Assembly (NCBI GenBank): GCA_032718865.1
Contig: JALUTQ010000004.1
Location: 1,116,001-1,180,000 of the forward strand
From: Tilletia caries
Lineage: Eukaryota; Basidiomycota; Exobasidiomycetes; Tilletiales; Tilletiaceae
Direction of reading: 5' to 3'
DNA length: 64,000 nucleotides
In this document: positions 45,188 through 55,899 of the stretch, piece after piece
Layout: each line of letters starts with the position of its first letter
Position numbering within the stretch: the stretch's first letter is position 1
The notes under the pieces: generated by a model
What the model was told of the DNA's origin: nothing
What the model saw: only the letters and a program-made list of their open reading frames with translations
Database searches by the model: none
Translations under genes and position numbers: made by a program

Positions 45188-45371
45188 TGTACTCATATCT
45201 CTCTTGAACGAAAGAAGAGGTGTAACAACAGGGTGCTGTCAAGCTCAGGTCCAACTCTAAAGGCAAGGCGCATGTATGTAAGATCAGCCAGAGCTTTCCG
45301 TGACGAGGAAGGGAGAGAGATGAATACAGGGTATCATTTAAAGCCAGAGTGCGAGGGTACAGTTGCTTGTT

Positions 45372-46694
45372 CAATCGTCAAAGTCGTCGTCGTCGTCCGC
45401 GTCCCGTGTCGAGGTCATAGCGCCATGACCTGCCCCTCTCAAATCGGAAATGGCCTGATGACTGTGGAACAGAGGAGGTCAGTCCTCTTCTCGTTTTCTC
45501 ATAATGTGCTGAGCATGTGTGTGAACGTACTGCTGGAGGATATCCCTAATGGCAGTCTCCCTGCCGCCCTGCCAGTCGTCCCCGAGGTCAACACGGACCA
45601 AGTTGGCCCTTAGCTCGCCTCCGAAGTATATATGCAGCGTAGGCAGGACGGGTGCGACCTTGGCCAGGAGGCTCTCCTCCTTATCGCGGAACTGGGCCTC
45701 ATCCAGTTCCTCATCGTCGTCGTCGTCTTGAGCGGTCTCGTCCTCAGAGAGACCGAAGCCGACGGCGAGGGCGCGTACTTGTATGAATTTGGAGTGTGGG
45801 TATTGTCGTGCGAGGGAGGCGAGGGCGGCTGTGAGGATGCGACATGCTGGTACACTCTGCTTGTGACGAAAAACGAAGAAGAACGATGAGAAAAAGCATG
45901 CCCCACTGGCGCAATGAATGACAAACACACACCTTCTCGTAGATATGAACAATGACAGGGACGTCCTCCCTGCCCTCATCAGTGGCACGCACATACCCCG
46001 CCGCATCGACCTCGCGCAGATGGCCAAACCAGACATCGGCGCGCTGGGGTGGGGGCTCAGGGGCTGGTGTGAAAGCCATTCCCAGGAGACGGGCGCGTTT
46101 GAGCTCGGCCTCGCGTTGGAGTTCTTCGAGACGTTGGGTGCGGCGTCGTTCTCTGGCGGCGAACTCGGCGGCGGCGGCGGGGTCTACGCGGTCGATGTCG
46201 TTTGCCTTCCCTTCCTCGCCGTCGTCGTCGTCGCCGTCGTCGTGATGGCGCGAGGGACTCTTCTCCGTCTTGCGTGCGCTCGCTCGTGCCTCGCGCTTGC
46301 GCAGCTGTTCCTCGTCGTCTGCGGTGTTTGTGGTGAGAACGAGTGCTTTGAGTGCTGCGTTTGTGGTTCGTATTCTGTCTGCGTGTTGTCTGGCGTCTGC
46401 TGCTGTGCGGTCCTTCTGGTCGCGGAGGACGCCCTTGGGCCCTGTGTTGTGACCGCGCGCGCCGCCTTCTGTGGGCATCTGGTCTCTGTCGTTCGCCGCT
46501 GGTCCCTGGCCGTCGTCGTCGTGGTAGTCGTGGCCATCGTCCTGGTCCTGCTCGCCGTCGTCGTCGGCGTGGTGGTGCTCTTGGATGTCATCCTGAGGCC
46601 CGCGCCTGCTGTGCTCGATGCCGGGGAGTTCTGCCGCAGTGCGCCTTGCATCTGCGCCGCCGTTGAGGACGAGATCTTCGAGCGGGTCACTCAT
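45372..46694 (-). CDS. PLP1: Phosducin-like protein (thioredoxin-fold chaperone cofactor)
   Basis: Co-chaperone for G-beta and CCT clients. The first exon starts at 46694. It encodes an Asp/His-rich acidic N-terminus, a coiled segment (RRRTQRLEELQREAELKRARL) and the start of the thioredoxin fold with DVPVIVHIYEK. The next exon continues SVPACRILTAALASLARQYPHSKFIQVRA and VAPVLPTLHIYFGGELRANLVRVD, the canonical phosducin thioredoxin strand order without a redox CxxC. The last exon ends in a run of aspartates and FDD, stop 45372-45374. The very long poly-Asp/His N-terminus is unusual for the family. Divergent to ILS1 (297 bp), convergent with SNU23. Confidence 0.82.
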
Positions 46695-46783
46695 TGCGCT
46701 GCTGGCTGCAGTTCATGGTTCGCCTCACAGAACTGGCAGTCAGTGAGAGTGAGAGTGGTCCCAAGCGCGGCTCAGTGGGAGAA

Positions 46784-46892
46784 GCGCTTTTCAAAAATAC
46801 AGCAGCGCTTTTGAAAATACAAAATCAGCAGCGATTCTCGCATCTTCTTCCCGAGTCAAGTCACACTCACTCACTCACTCACTCACTCACTC
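46784..46892. promoter_or_regulatory. Bidirectional promoter elements between PLP1 and ILS1
   Basis: Two 16-17 bp direct repeats GCGCTTTTcAAAAATAC and GCGCTTTTGAAAATAC at 46784-46800 and 46805-46820, then a (TCAC)n tract at 46862-46892 about 100-129 bp before the ILS1 start. Confidence 0.55.
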
Positions 46893-46990
46893 CGAAATTG
46901 TAGGACGACGATCACCAGCTGCTCTGTGCACTTCGCATTCATTCATTCTCGCTCTCCCACCCGCTGCGCTGCCCAGGATCTCCCAATCGC

Positions 46991-49900
46991 ATGGCTGCTG
47001 CCACTCAAGCTGAAGCGCGCTCAGCTCCTGCTCCTGCCGCTGCTGCCGGTGGAGCGACCGACGCTCGCTTCCCTGCCCATGACAGTGAGCATCGACGCAG
47101 GACGTGCTGGGGAAGAAAGCGAGGAAAGACTCGCACTGCTCACACTTCTCTTCCTCTGCTTCCCAAACAGTCACTGCACAGTTCAGCTTCCCCAAGCAGG
47201 AAGAGGCGGTCATCGACTACTGGCGCAGCATCAACGCGTTCCAGACATCCCTCGAACAGTCCAAGGGAAAACCTCCGTTCTCCTTCTACGACGGCCCGCC
47301 CTTCGCCACCGGCCTCCCCCACTACGGCCATCTCAACGCAGGCACCATCAAGGACATCGTCACCCGCCACGCCCATGCCACGGGACACCACGTCGAGCGC
47401 AAGTTCGGATGGGACTGCCACGGCTTGCCCGTCGAGCACGAGATCGACAAGAACCTCGGCATCACCAGCAAGGACGACGTCATGAAGATGGGCATCGCAA
47501 AGTACAACGCAGAATGTCGCGCCATCGTCATGCGGTACCAGAACGAGTGGCGCAAGACCGTCGAGCGCATGGGACGCTGGATCGACTTCGACAACGGCTA
47601 CAAGACCATGAACACCCCCTTCATGGAGTCCGTTTGGTGGGTCTTCAAAACCATGTTCGACAAGAACCTCGTCTACCGTGGGCTGCGCGTCATGCCCTAC
47701 TCCTCCGGCTGCACCACCCCGCTCTCCAACTTCGAGGCCGGGCTCGACTACCGCGACGTACAGGACCCCGCCGTGACAGTCTCCTTCCCGCTGCTCGACG
47801 ACCCAGAGACCAGTCTGCTCGCATGGACAACCACCCCCTGGACACTCCCCAGCAATCTCGGACTCTGCGTACACCCGGATTTCACATACATCAAGATTCA
47901 CGACGAGGAGCGAAATCAGAATTTTATCATCTTGGAGAAGCTCCTTACCACCTTGTATAAGGACCCTAAGAAGGCCAAGTTCAAGAAGATCAGCACCATC
48001 AAGGGCTCCGACATGGCCGGCTGGAAGTTCAAGCCCATCTTTCCCTACTTCTACGAGCAGGTACGTCCCCACTCCTTTACCATCTTATTCTCCTTGACCT
48101 TTGTTTCTGACTCTGCTCGACACACACCCTACAGTACAAGGACACTGCCTTCCGAGTCGTCGTCGACAAGTACGTGACCGACAGCTCCGGCACAGGAATC
48201 GTCCACCAAGCTCCCGCCTTCGGAGAGGACGACCACCGCATCGCCGTCGCGAACAACATCATCACCCGCGAAAGCGCCCCTCCCTGCCCGCTCGACGACG
48301 CCTCCCGCTTCACCTCCGACGTACCCGAGTACCAAGGCCAGTTCATCAAGGACGCCGATAAGAACATCATCAAGGACCTCAAGGCTGCGGGGAGACTCAT
48401 CGTTCAGAGTCAGCTTATGCACTCGTACCCCTTCTGCTGGCGGTCCAAGCAGCCCCTCATCTACAAGGCCATCCCGGCCTGGTTCGTCCGCGTCGAGCCC
48501 GTGGTGGACCAGTTGGTGAAGAACAACCAGGAGACGCACTGGGTGCCCGGTGCCGTTCGTGAGGGCCGATTCGGCAGTTGGCTTGCCAATGCGCGCGATT
48601 GGAACGTCTCCAGGAACCGCTACTGGGGCACACCCATGCCGCTCTGGGTCTCCGACGACTACGAGGAGGTCGTCTGCATTGGCTCCATTGAAGAGTTGGA
48701 GCGGCTCAGCGGCGAGAAGAACATCACCGACTTGCATCGCGAGTACATTGATCACATCACCATCCCCAGCCAACAGGGTAAGGGAGTGCTGAGGAGGGTG
48801 GAGGAGGTCTTTGACTGCTGGTTGGAGTCTGGTAGCATGCCGTACGCCCAGGCGCACTACCCCTTTGAGAACAAGGAGGAGTTCGAGAGGAGCTTCCCGG
48901 CGAACTTTATCTCGGAGGGGATTGACCAGACCCGCGGTTGGTTCTACACGTTGCTCATCGTCGGGACGCACCTGTTCGGTAAGGCGCCCTGGAAGAACGT
49001 CATCTGCTCTGGTCTCGTACAAGCTGCGTAAGTTGAGCCCCCACCCCGCTAGATAACTGGTTCACGGAAGGACTGATTTCCCAACCTTGGGTATTCTTTT
49101 CGCTAACCAGTGACGGCAAGAAGATGTCCAAGAGTCTGAGGAACTACCCCGACCCTACGATCCTCATCGACAAATTCGGCGCCGACGCCATCCGTCTCTA
49201 CCTCGTCACCTCCCCCGCCGTCCGCGCGGAACAACTCCGCTTCCGCGAGGAAGGCGTCAAGGACATGATCACGCAGGTCTTCCTACCCTGGCTGAACAGC
49301 TTCCGGTTCTTTTTGGGCCAGGTGGCGCTGTTGAAGAAGGAGACGGGGATCGACTTTGTTTATGATCCGAAGATGGAGAGGAGCGAGAATGTGATGGATC
49401 GTTGGATTTTGGCGCGTTGTCAGAACTTGATCCGGTTTGTCAAGGAGGAGATGGATGGTGAGTACTTCTACTTCATGGCGAGAGGGCCCTGTCCTATCTG
49501 AATGCTGAACTTTTTCTCTTCCTCTCTATCTGTGTACAACAGCGTACCGATTGTACACCGTCGCGCCGGTCTTGTTGAAGATGGTCGACGAGCTCACGAA
49601 CTGGTACATCCGCTTCAACCGGCGACGGCTGAAGGGCGAGGGTGGGCAGGAGGACTGGTTGACGGCTCTGAACTGTCTCTTTGAGACGCTGTTCACCCTG
49701 TGCCGGACGACGGTGAGTTTACAATTCACCTAGACGCTCCCTTGAGTTCCTTCTTCCTAACCCACTCACTCCCCCTCTACGTGTGTTTCCCAGTCCTCAT
49801 TCACCCCCTTCCTGACGGAGAACATCTACCAAGGCCTGCGTCCCTTCCTGCCGGCGCAGGACGCGTCGGACAAGAACGATTACCGGTCGCTGCACTTCCT

Positions 49901-50780
49901 TTCGTTCCCAAGTGTGCGGGAGGACTACATTGATGAGGTTATCTTGCGTCGGTTCTCGGCGCTGCAGAGTGTTACTGAGCTTGTGCGGACGTTGCGGGAG
50001 AGGAATGTGCTTGCGCTTCGGGTGAGTTTGTCTCAGCTCCTGCCATTGAAGGTAGCGTGATTGCTGACTCCCTCTTTGCCCACTTTTCAGGTCCCGCTCA
50101 AGGAACTCGTCGTGTTCCACAGCGACCAGGAGTCCCTGGACGACGTGCAGAGCCTGTCGACGTACATCACCGAGGAGCTGAACGTGCGCGACCTCGTGCT
50201 GAGCACGGACGAGAAGCGCTGCGGCGTCGGCTTCAAGATCTCGGCGGACTGGCCCACCCTCGGCCGGAAACTGCGGAAAGACCTGGGTAAAGTCCGGGCC
50301 GGGCTGGAGAAAGTGAGCTCGGACGACGCGAAGGCCTACCTCGAGACGGGCAAGATCACTGTTTCTGGTGTGGAATTGGGCGAGGGTGATCTGCGGGTTC
50401 GACGGGTGGTGGATACGGAGGATATGCCCGGGAAAATCCTGAGCAACACCGACGGTCAATTTGTCGTCCTCCTCGACGGCGAGGTGCGCCCTGAGCTCCA
50501 AGCGGAGGGTACAGCGCGGGAGATGGTGAACCGGATCCAGCGACTTCGTAAAGCGGCGGGGTTGCAGGCTACGGATGAGATTGATGCCTTTTATGGGTTT
50601 GAGGCTGGGTTGGGTGAGGAACTGGGCAAGATTTTGGAGAGTCAGGGGGATGTGTTTTTGAGGGTTTTGAAGAGGAGGCCGATGCCGCTTTCGGAGCGGC
50701 CGGAGGGGGCGAAGATTGTTATGGAGGCGGAGCAGGAGATTGGGGATGATAAGTTTATGCTGTCGCTTGTTTGGGCGTAG
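46991..50780 (+). CDS. ILS1: Cytosolic isoleucyl-tRNA synthetase
   Basis: Charges tRNA-Ile in the cytosol. Seven exons (46991-47084, 47171-48060, 48135-49027, 49111-49457, 49543-49712, 49794-50021, 50091-50780) give 1,103 residues, the size of eukaryotic cytosolic IleRS. The HIGH region reads PPFATGLPHYGH. The editing-domain entry is TTTPWTLPSN, and WLESGSMPYAQ and EGIDQTRGWFYTLL follow. KMSKS lies in DGKKMSKSLRNYPDP, completed by the 49.03-49.11 kb splice. The anticodon-binding domain follows (NVMDRWILARCQNLI; WYIRFNRRRLKG). Start at 46991 has a short Ala-rich extension not looking like a mitochondrial presequence. All signature residues present. Confidence 0.96.
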
Positions 50781-50954
50781 GCTTTTTCTCCCTTGATCTT
50801 TCCTTGGCCTTGACTTTGGTACCTACCCCCCTCTTTCATCCTCTTCTTTTCGTCCGATGTCCTTCGCTTTCGGCATCTTCAAAAGTTACTCCAATTCATA
50901 CGTTGACCGCTTGAATTCCGCACCGATCTCCATAAGTACAAGGCTTGAAGGGCT

Positions 50955-51885
50955 TCATCCGAGTCCTGCCAGCAGGTCGGCGAGGTCGTCCACTTCTTGC
51001 TTCTTCCCTTGCTCAACCTGTTCAAAGACGAGAAGAGGTCAGTTCCAGAGAAGAATGAAAAGGGAGCCACTTTGTGGATGTGCTTTACCTCGTCTAATCG
51101 TTGCCAGCCTGCGGCGAAGGTGTCGATGTCAATATCCTCGCAGGTCAAATCTGAGAGAGACTCTCTCTTGGCCAGGAGTTCCGCTTGATACATCTGTGCT
51201 CATGCGGAGATTCAGGGTCAGACATCGTAACGAATCCAAGCTGCCGAGAAAGAGATGCAACATACATGGAACAAGTCGGAAACATGCCCGAGGGCCTCCT
51301 TAGGATCGAACCGTCCCGTCCAAAGCTGAGGACCGTGACCGGCATCCGCATCTGAGTTCATGAAGACGTCGATGTGGAAGAGTAAGGCGACCATCTCGTT
51401 GATGGCGCCCTCCATGCGCATGAGGCCGTCGCGGACGGGGCTGAGGTGTTGCTCGATGAGGTCTTCGGAGAGGGGCTGAGATTGGGAGTTGGATTGGTGG
51501 TAGGCTTGTTGGAGGGAGAGGACGGGGGGGATGGTTTGGGCGTGGGCTGTGGTGAAGGCTGGGAGAATCAAGTTAGCGACGGGGGAATGGAGTGGGAGTG
51601 GGAAGGAAGAGATGGGAAATATGATGGGATACAGAAAGGGAGGGAAAGCAATCAGCACACACACACACACACATCCGCACGGGACAGATTCCCAGACAGG
51701 TAGCTTACCTTGACCGAGACGATCGGCTCGAGTGATGATCTCTCTGACGCTGTGGGGAGCAATTGGAAGGGGAGGGAGGGTGTTGAATAGAATTGAGGGA
51801 AGACGGAGGGAAGACGATGAGCAAAGCACCGCCAGACTCAGAATAATACGAGCTTTGGAGTGAGCTCACGGGTGGACCTGCGACA
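50955..51885 (-). CDS. Small conserved-looking protein of unknown function
   Basis: About 195 residues in at least five exons. Exon 1 is 51869-51885 (MSQVHP start); the next exon holds VREIITRADRLGQ. Then come a central exon with DLIEQHLSPVRDGLMRMEGAINEMVALLFHIDVF, one with MYQAELLAKRESLSDL, and a last one ending KKQEVDDLADLLAGLG with stop 50955-50957. It is helical, Gln/Glu/Leu-rich, without signal peptide or membrane segment; a subunit of a coiled-coil complex would fit. I do not recognise the family. Splice sites are all GT-AG and frames join cleanly. A decayed copy of it lies at 5.6-6.2 kb, which supports that this is a real gene. Confidence 0.75.
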
Positions 51886-52919
51886 TGGCTGACTCTCTTC
51901 TTCAATACTTATTACTTATTGCAGAGGGCGAGGTAGGTATACTCTCGACTGCACAATGTTTCGGACACCCTCATTTTTTGATGGCGGATTTCATTCGCAG
52001 AGATTTTGAATTCGTATGATCATTTTTGGCAGACCTCATGATGATCATCCGAGGCCCTGCGACGCCTCCGCAAGGACGGTCTCATGACAGGCTGGGGTCT
52101 CACATCTCACGTATGAGCGACGCGTACAAGAACCACCGATGCTTCCGTCCACGTCGCAGCAGATCCATACCAAGTGCAATCCAAGAGAGCTCAGTCCTTT
52201 TGTAGTTCTAACCCTGGTATCTCTGCTATGATAACGTTTGATGGACACTGAAGAGAGACAGCGGAAGGGAGGTGATATGAAGGATGAAGGAGTTCGAATG
52301 AGTTGGGAGAATGGGACCAGGACGGTACCAAAACAGCATCAGGATGGTATAGACTCAGGAGACTCCAAGTTTCTTTTGAGACGTCGTTTACGAAACTACA
52401 GGCACGTCCCACTTCTCCGCCACCACCCATCACGCTCTTGACCCATCGTAAATCCCTTTCAACAATGCTCCAGCAGGCTGAGCAGTGAGCAGTAAGCGCA
52501 ATAAGTGCTTGAGGGGACGGTATCTGCTTAGTCGAGATGGTCTGCGAACGCACTTGGCCTTGACTGACTGCTGTTGTTCAACGTGGTGTGGGACCAACAA
52601 TTTTTCATCACTAAAACAGCGCCACGCTCTTTTCATAAATTCAGGCTGAAAACGATCCGCGACTTCAAATCGGTGTCCGAAACATTGTGCAGTCGAGAGT
52701 AGTATAGGAAGGCAAGTTCAAGCTGAAGCTGAGAGCAGAGGTCGAGGTCATGCTTCTTGTCGAGCCGACATGCGACACTCACTCACACTTGGGAGAGCTC
52801 GAGTGTGAACGGGCCGCGCGGTCGTCAGCTCCAACACTCACTCACTCACTCGCTCATCCACCCATACAGCATACAGCATACAGCATACAGCATACAGCAT
52901 ACAGCATACAGCATACAGA
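51886..52919 (+). promoter_or_regulatory. Intergenic stretch and promoter of PRE7
   Basis: No gene supported in 51.9-52.7 kb, which is somewhat more AT-rich than its neighbours. TCAC repeats lie at 52776-52787 and 52835-52852, and a heptamer repeat runs from 52864 to the base before the ATG. Confidence 0.5.
52864..52919 (+). repeat. Eight tandem ATACAGC heptamers abutting the PRE7 start codon
   Basis: Seven perfect ATACAGC units and an eighth ATACAGA fill the 56 bases directly before ATG 52920. The repeat contains no ATG, so copy-number change would alter leader length without making upstream starts. Confidence 0.95.
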
Positions 52920-53969
52920 ATGGCGTCGTTCCTGCAGAGCGAGCACAGCGCACACTTCGGGCCAGACCCAGCCGCACTCATGGCCGCCAACGCAGCCAAC
53001 GCACACGGCCCCATCACACACCGCTTCAACCCGTACGACTCCAACGGCGGGTCTATCGTCGCCATTGCTGGCCCGGACTTCTGTGTCGTTGCTGGCGATA
53101 CCCGCCAGAGCACGGGGTACAGCATTCAGACCCGCTACAAGCCCAAGGTCCATCGACTGTGAGTGTCAATCCCTCATCTCAAGCCCAGCTCAAAGAGGAA
53201 GCCTGACAGGGTGATTATGATCCAAAAATTACAGAACAGACAAGGTCGTGCTCGCAAACTGCGGCTTCGCAGCCGACGCCGACGCCCTCGTCCTCCGTCT
53301 GCGCCAACAGCTCGAATGGTACCGCCACGCCCACGAGAAAGCCATGCCCCTCTCCGCCATCGCGCGCCTGCTCTCCACCATCCTGTACAGCAAGCGCATG
53401 TTCCCTTACTACACCTACAACATCCTTGGTGGGGTTGATGAGGATGGTAAAGGGGCTGTGTATTCTTTTGATCCGGTGGGGTCTTATGAGCGTGAGGTTT
53501 GTCGTGCCGCTGGGTCCGCGCAGAGTTTGTTGCAGCCCTTCTTGGACAGCCAGGTGAGTCTCTTTGTTTTCGGTCGTGCGCAGTTCGGGATTTCGGAACT
53601 GAAGACACCTTCCTCTCTCTCTCTCTCTTTGTATAGATCATGCTCAAGAACCAGCTATCAACTCCCGGAAGCCCGCTCCCCGCACCGGGCACCCTCCCCC
53701 TCCCGCGCATCCTCAACTTCGTCATGGACAGCTTCACCTCCGCCACCGAGCGTCACATCGAAGTCGGCGACGGCGTCGAGATCTTTGTTGTCCGGAATTC
53801 GCCCGCGGCTGTCGCTGCTGGTGCGCCTGCTGGCGAGGTTGCGAGTGATGGGACGAAGGCGGCGGATGTGGATCTGAAGGCGTTGGGTGGGACGGAGGCT
53901 GTGGGTGGGGATGATGATCAGAAGGAGGGCGCGGTCGTCGTACTGCGGAGGGAGCTCAAGAAGGATTGA
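52920..53969 (+). CDS. PRE7: 20S proteasome subunit beta-6 (Pre7/PSMB1)
   Basis: Non-catalytic beta-ring subunit. Exons 52920-53158, 53235-53553 and 53637-53969 give 296 residues. The proteasome fold begins at GGSIVAIAGPDFCVVAGDTRQSTGYSI; the position of the catalytic Thr of active beta subunits is Gly-Ser here, as in beta-6. Family blocks follow: KVVLANCGFAADADAL, SKRMFPYYTYNILGG and AVYSFDPVGSYER, then an insertion rich in Pro/Leu near residue 190. The C-terminus carries a 50-residue Ala/Gly/Asp-rich segment before VVVLRRELKKD, longer than in yeast or human. Confidence 0.93.
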
Positions 53970-54177
53970 TGGAGTCCACCTGTGGTCAACGCGTCAGTTT
54001 CTTCTTTCCGTCCGCTTTGTAAAACCATCGCATTTGTGACTGGGACCTTCTTCGTGATCTCTGTCTCAGCTATGTATGTACCTCAGACTTCTTGGAGGAC
54101 AGCTAAGTGGGAGGCGGTACCAGTACATTTCTTATGGCAAGGAGGCAGGATGGACAGCACAGCTGGGTCCATTAGAT

Positions 54178-54920
54178 TCACCCCTCGCTTCCGTCCGAAT
54201 CCCCATCCGCATCCTCATCATGCACCTCATCATACCCAACTAATAATCTCCGCAGGCCCGAATCCTTCGCTGCGCTCGCCGCGACCTCCGCCCCAACCTT
54301 ACTAAGCGCCGCCGCGTCGTTGTCGTCTGCTGACCGGGCACCGGCACCGTCAGCGCCCACACCGCGCGTGGCGGCGATGCGCTGTCGGATGAGGACCATC
54401 CGCGCTTCTTGGTCGCGCCGTTCGAGTTTGGCTAGCCGTTTCTCCATGTCGCGCTTGAGGTCCCAGTTCGGCTTCTTCGGGGCGATGTTGAGCAGGTCCT
54501 GGTGACGAAGAGAGAGAGAGAGATTGCCAGCCACGGACTGGTCAGCATGACTACAAGAGCTTCGTCCAGGGTATAGGCTTACCAGGTCTTGATCTCTCTT
54601 GATGTCGTCCTCTGCGATGACTGCCTCTTGCAATCCTCGCACAGCTGCGCGATTAAGGAATACGATGTTCAGCTTCCTGCCCAACTCCTCTCAAGTAGCA
54701 AAATGGACAGGAGCTCACCGTTCTCGACGGTGTCCGAAGGAAGGAGGGCGGTATGTCTGGTACGGGCCTGTCCCGTCGTCGGGTCGTAGTTGCGGAAGGT
54801 CCGCTTGATGGCGAGGCGAGCGTCGGGCGCGTCGGGAGCGATGAGGCCTGCGTCTTCGTCGGCGCGGCGCTGGCGGAGGGCGAGCAGGCGTTCGCGCCGG
54901 GCGGCAGCGGCGGCTTCCAT
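54178..54920 (-). CDS. CWF18: Pre-mRNA splicing factor CWF18 (CCDC12 family)
   Basis: Component of the Prp19-associated (NTC) spliceosome. Three exons: MEAAAAARRERLLALRQ and LAIKRTFRNYDP in the first, AVRGLQEAVIAEDDIKRDQDL in a short middle one, then DLLNIAPKKPNWDLKRDMEKRLAKLERR. The last block is the diagnostic CCDC12/cwf18 motif. The C-terminus is Ala/Asp-rich. Start at 54920 is the only ATG followed by the family's N-terminal helix. Divergent to HSH49, 197 bp between starts. Confidence 0.9.
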
Positions 54921-55117
54921 CCGGGTTTCTTTCCTAGTGCGAGAAGAAAATGAGGATGTAAGTAAGATGGTTGTTAGTTCGCAGGAAATTCTTTCGGAGC
55001 ATCGATCTTCTTGACGTCGACATCGTTTCTGACAGCGAAGATCAAAGTCAAGTCTGAGAACACGGAAGCGGGAAAGAAGGCGCGCAGGGAAATAGGAGCG
55101 CGAGCGAGTAAGCCAGC

Positions 55118-55899
55118 ATGTCAAGGCCGGTCGATGTGAGTGTGGTCCAGGCAGAAGAGAAGATGTCTGTGCTACGCCATGCTGACTGGCTTGCCTCTTC
55201 TCTCTCCCACAGAACGACAAGAACCAAGAGGCGACGGTGTACATCGGGAACATCGACGAGCGCGCCTCCGAAGCCCTCGTCTGGGAACTCATGCTTCAAG
55301 CCGGACCCGTAGTCTCCGTCCACCTGCCCAAAGACCGCATCACGCAAACCCACCACAACTACGGCTTCGCCGAGTTCCAAACGGAGGCCGATGCCGAGTA
55401 CGCGTGTCGGATCATGAACAACCTCAAGCTGTTCGGGCAGCCGTTGCGGGTCAATAAGGCGAGCTCGGATCGGAAGCAGATTGATGTGGGTGCGAATCTG
55501 TTCGTGGGGAATTTGGACCAGGGGGTGGATGAGCGGGTCTTGTTCGAGACGTTCTCGCGCTTTGGGAATATCGTTGGGATGCCCAAGGTGAGTCACTTCT
55601 CAAGTCCCACTATGCTTGTGCTCTGATCTTGTACCAGTACTGACTACCTTGCTACGGTTTTCCAGATCGCGCGAGATCCAGGGACAGGCGAGTCGAAAGG
55701 ATACGGCTTTGTCTCGTTCGACAACTTCGAAGCGTCCGACGCAGCGATCGAGCAGCTCAACGAGCAGTTCCTGTCGAACCAGCCCATCAAGATCGACTAC
55801 GCGCTCAAGAAGGACGGGAAGGGAGGGGAGCGACATGGGACGGCTGCGGAGAGGTTACTGGCGGCGCAGGCGCGGGCTCGGGCGCTGAGGCCTGGATGA
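55118..55899 (+). CDS. HSH49: Splicing factor 3b subunit 4 (Hsh49/SF3B4)
   Basis: U2 snRNP SF3b protein that contacts pre-mRNA near the branch site. Exons 55118-55135, 55213-55587 and 55666-55899 give 208 residues. Two RRMs are complete: the first with RNP2 VYIGNI and RNP1 NYGFAEF (about residues 14-90), the second with LFVGNL and KGYGFVSF (about 100-180). The short C-terminus ends [15 protein letters not shown]; animal SF3B4 has a long Pro-rich tail that is missing here, as in yeast. First exon encodes only MSRPVD. Confidence 0.93.

Noticed and set aside
47140..48072. A 310-codon antisense frame across the IleRS gene
   Set aside because: Opposite a fully recognisable synthetase exon with the HIGH motif; the antisense openness follows from codon bias.
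52864..52919. Possible CRISPR-like array
   Set aside because: The repeat unit is 7 bp, contiguous and without spacers; it is a microsatellite.
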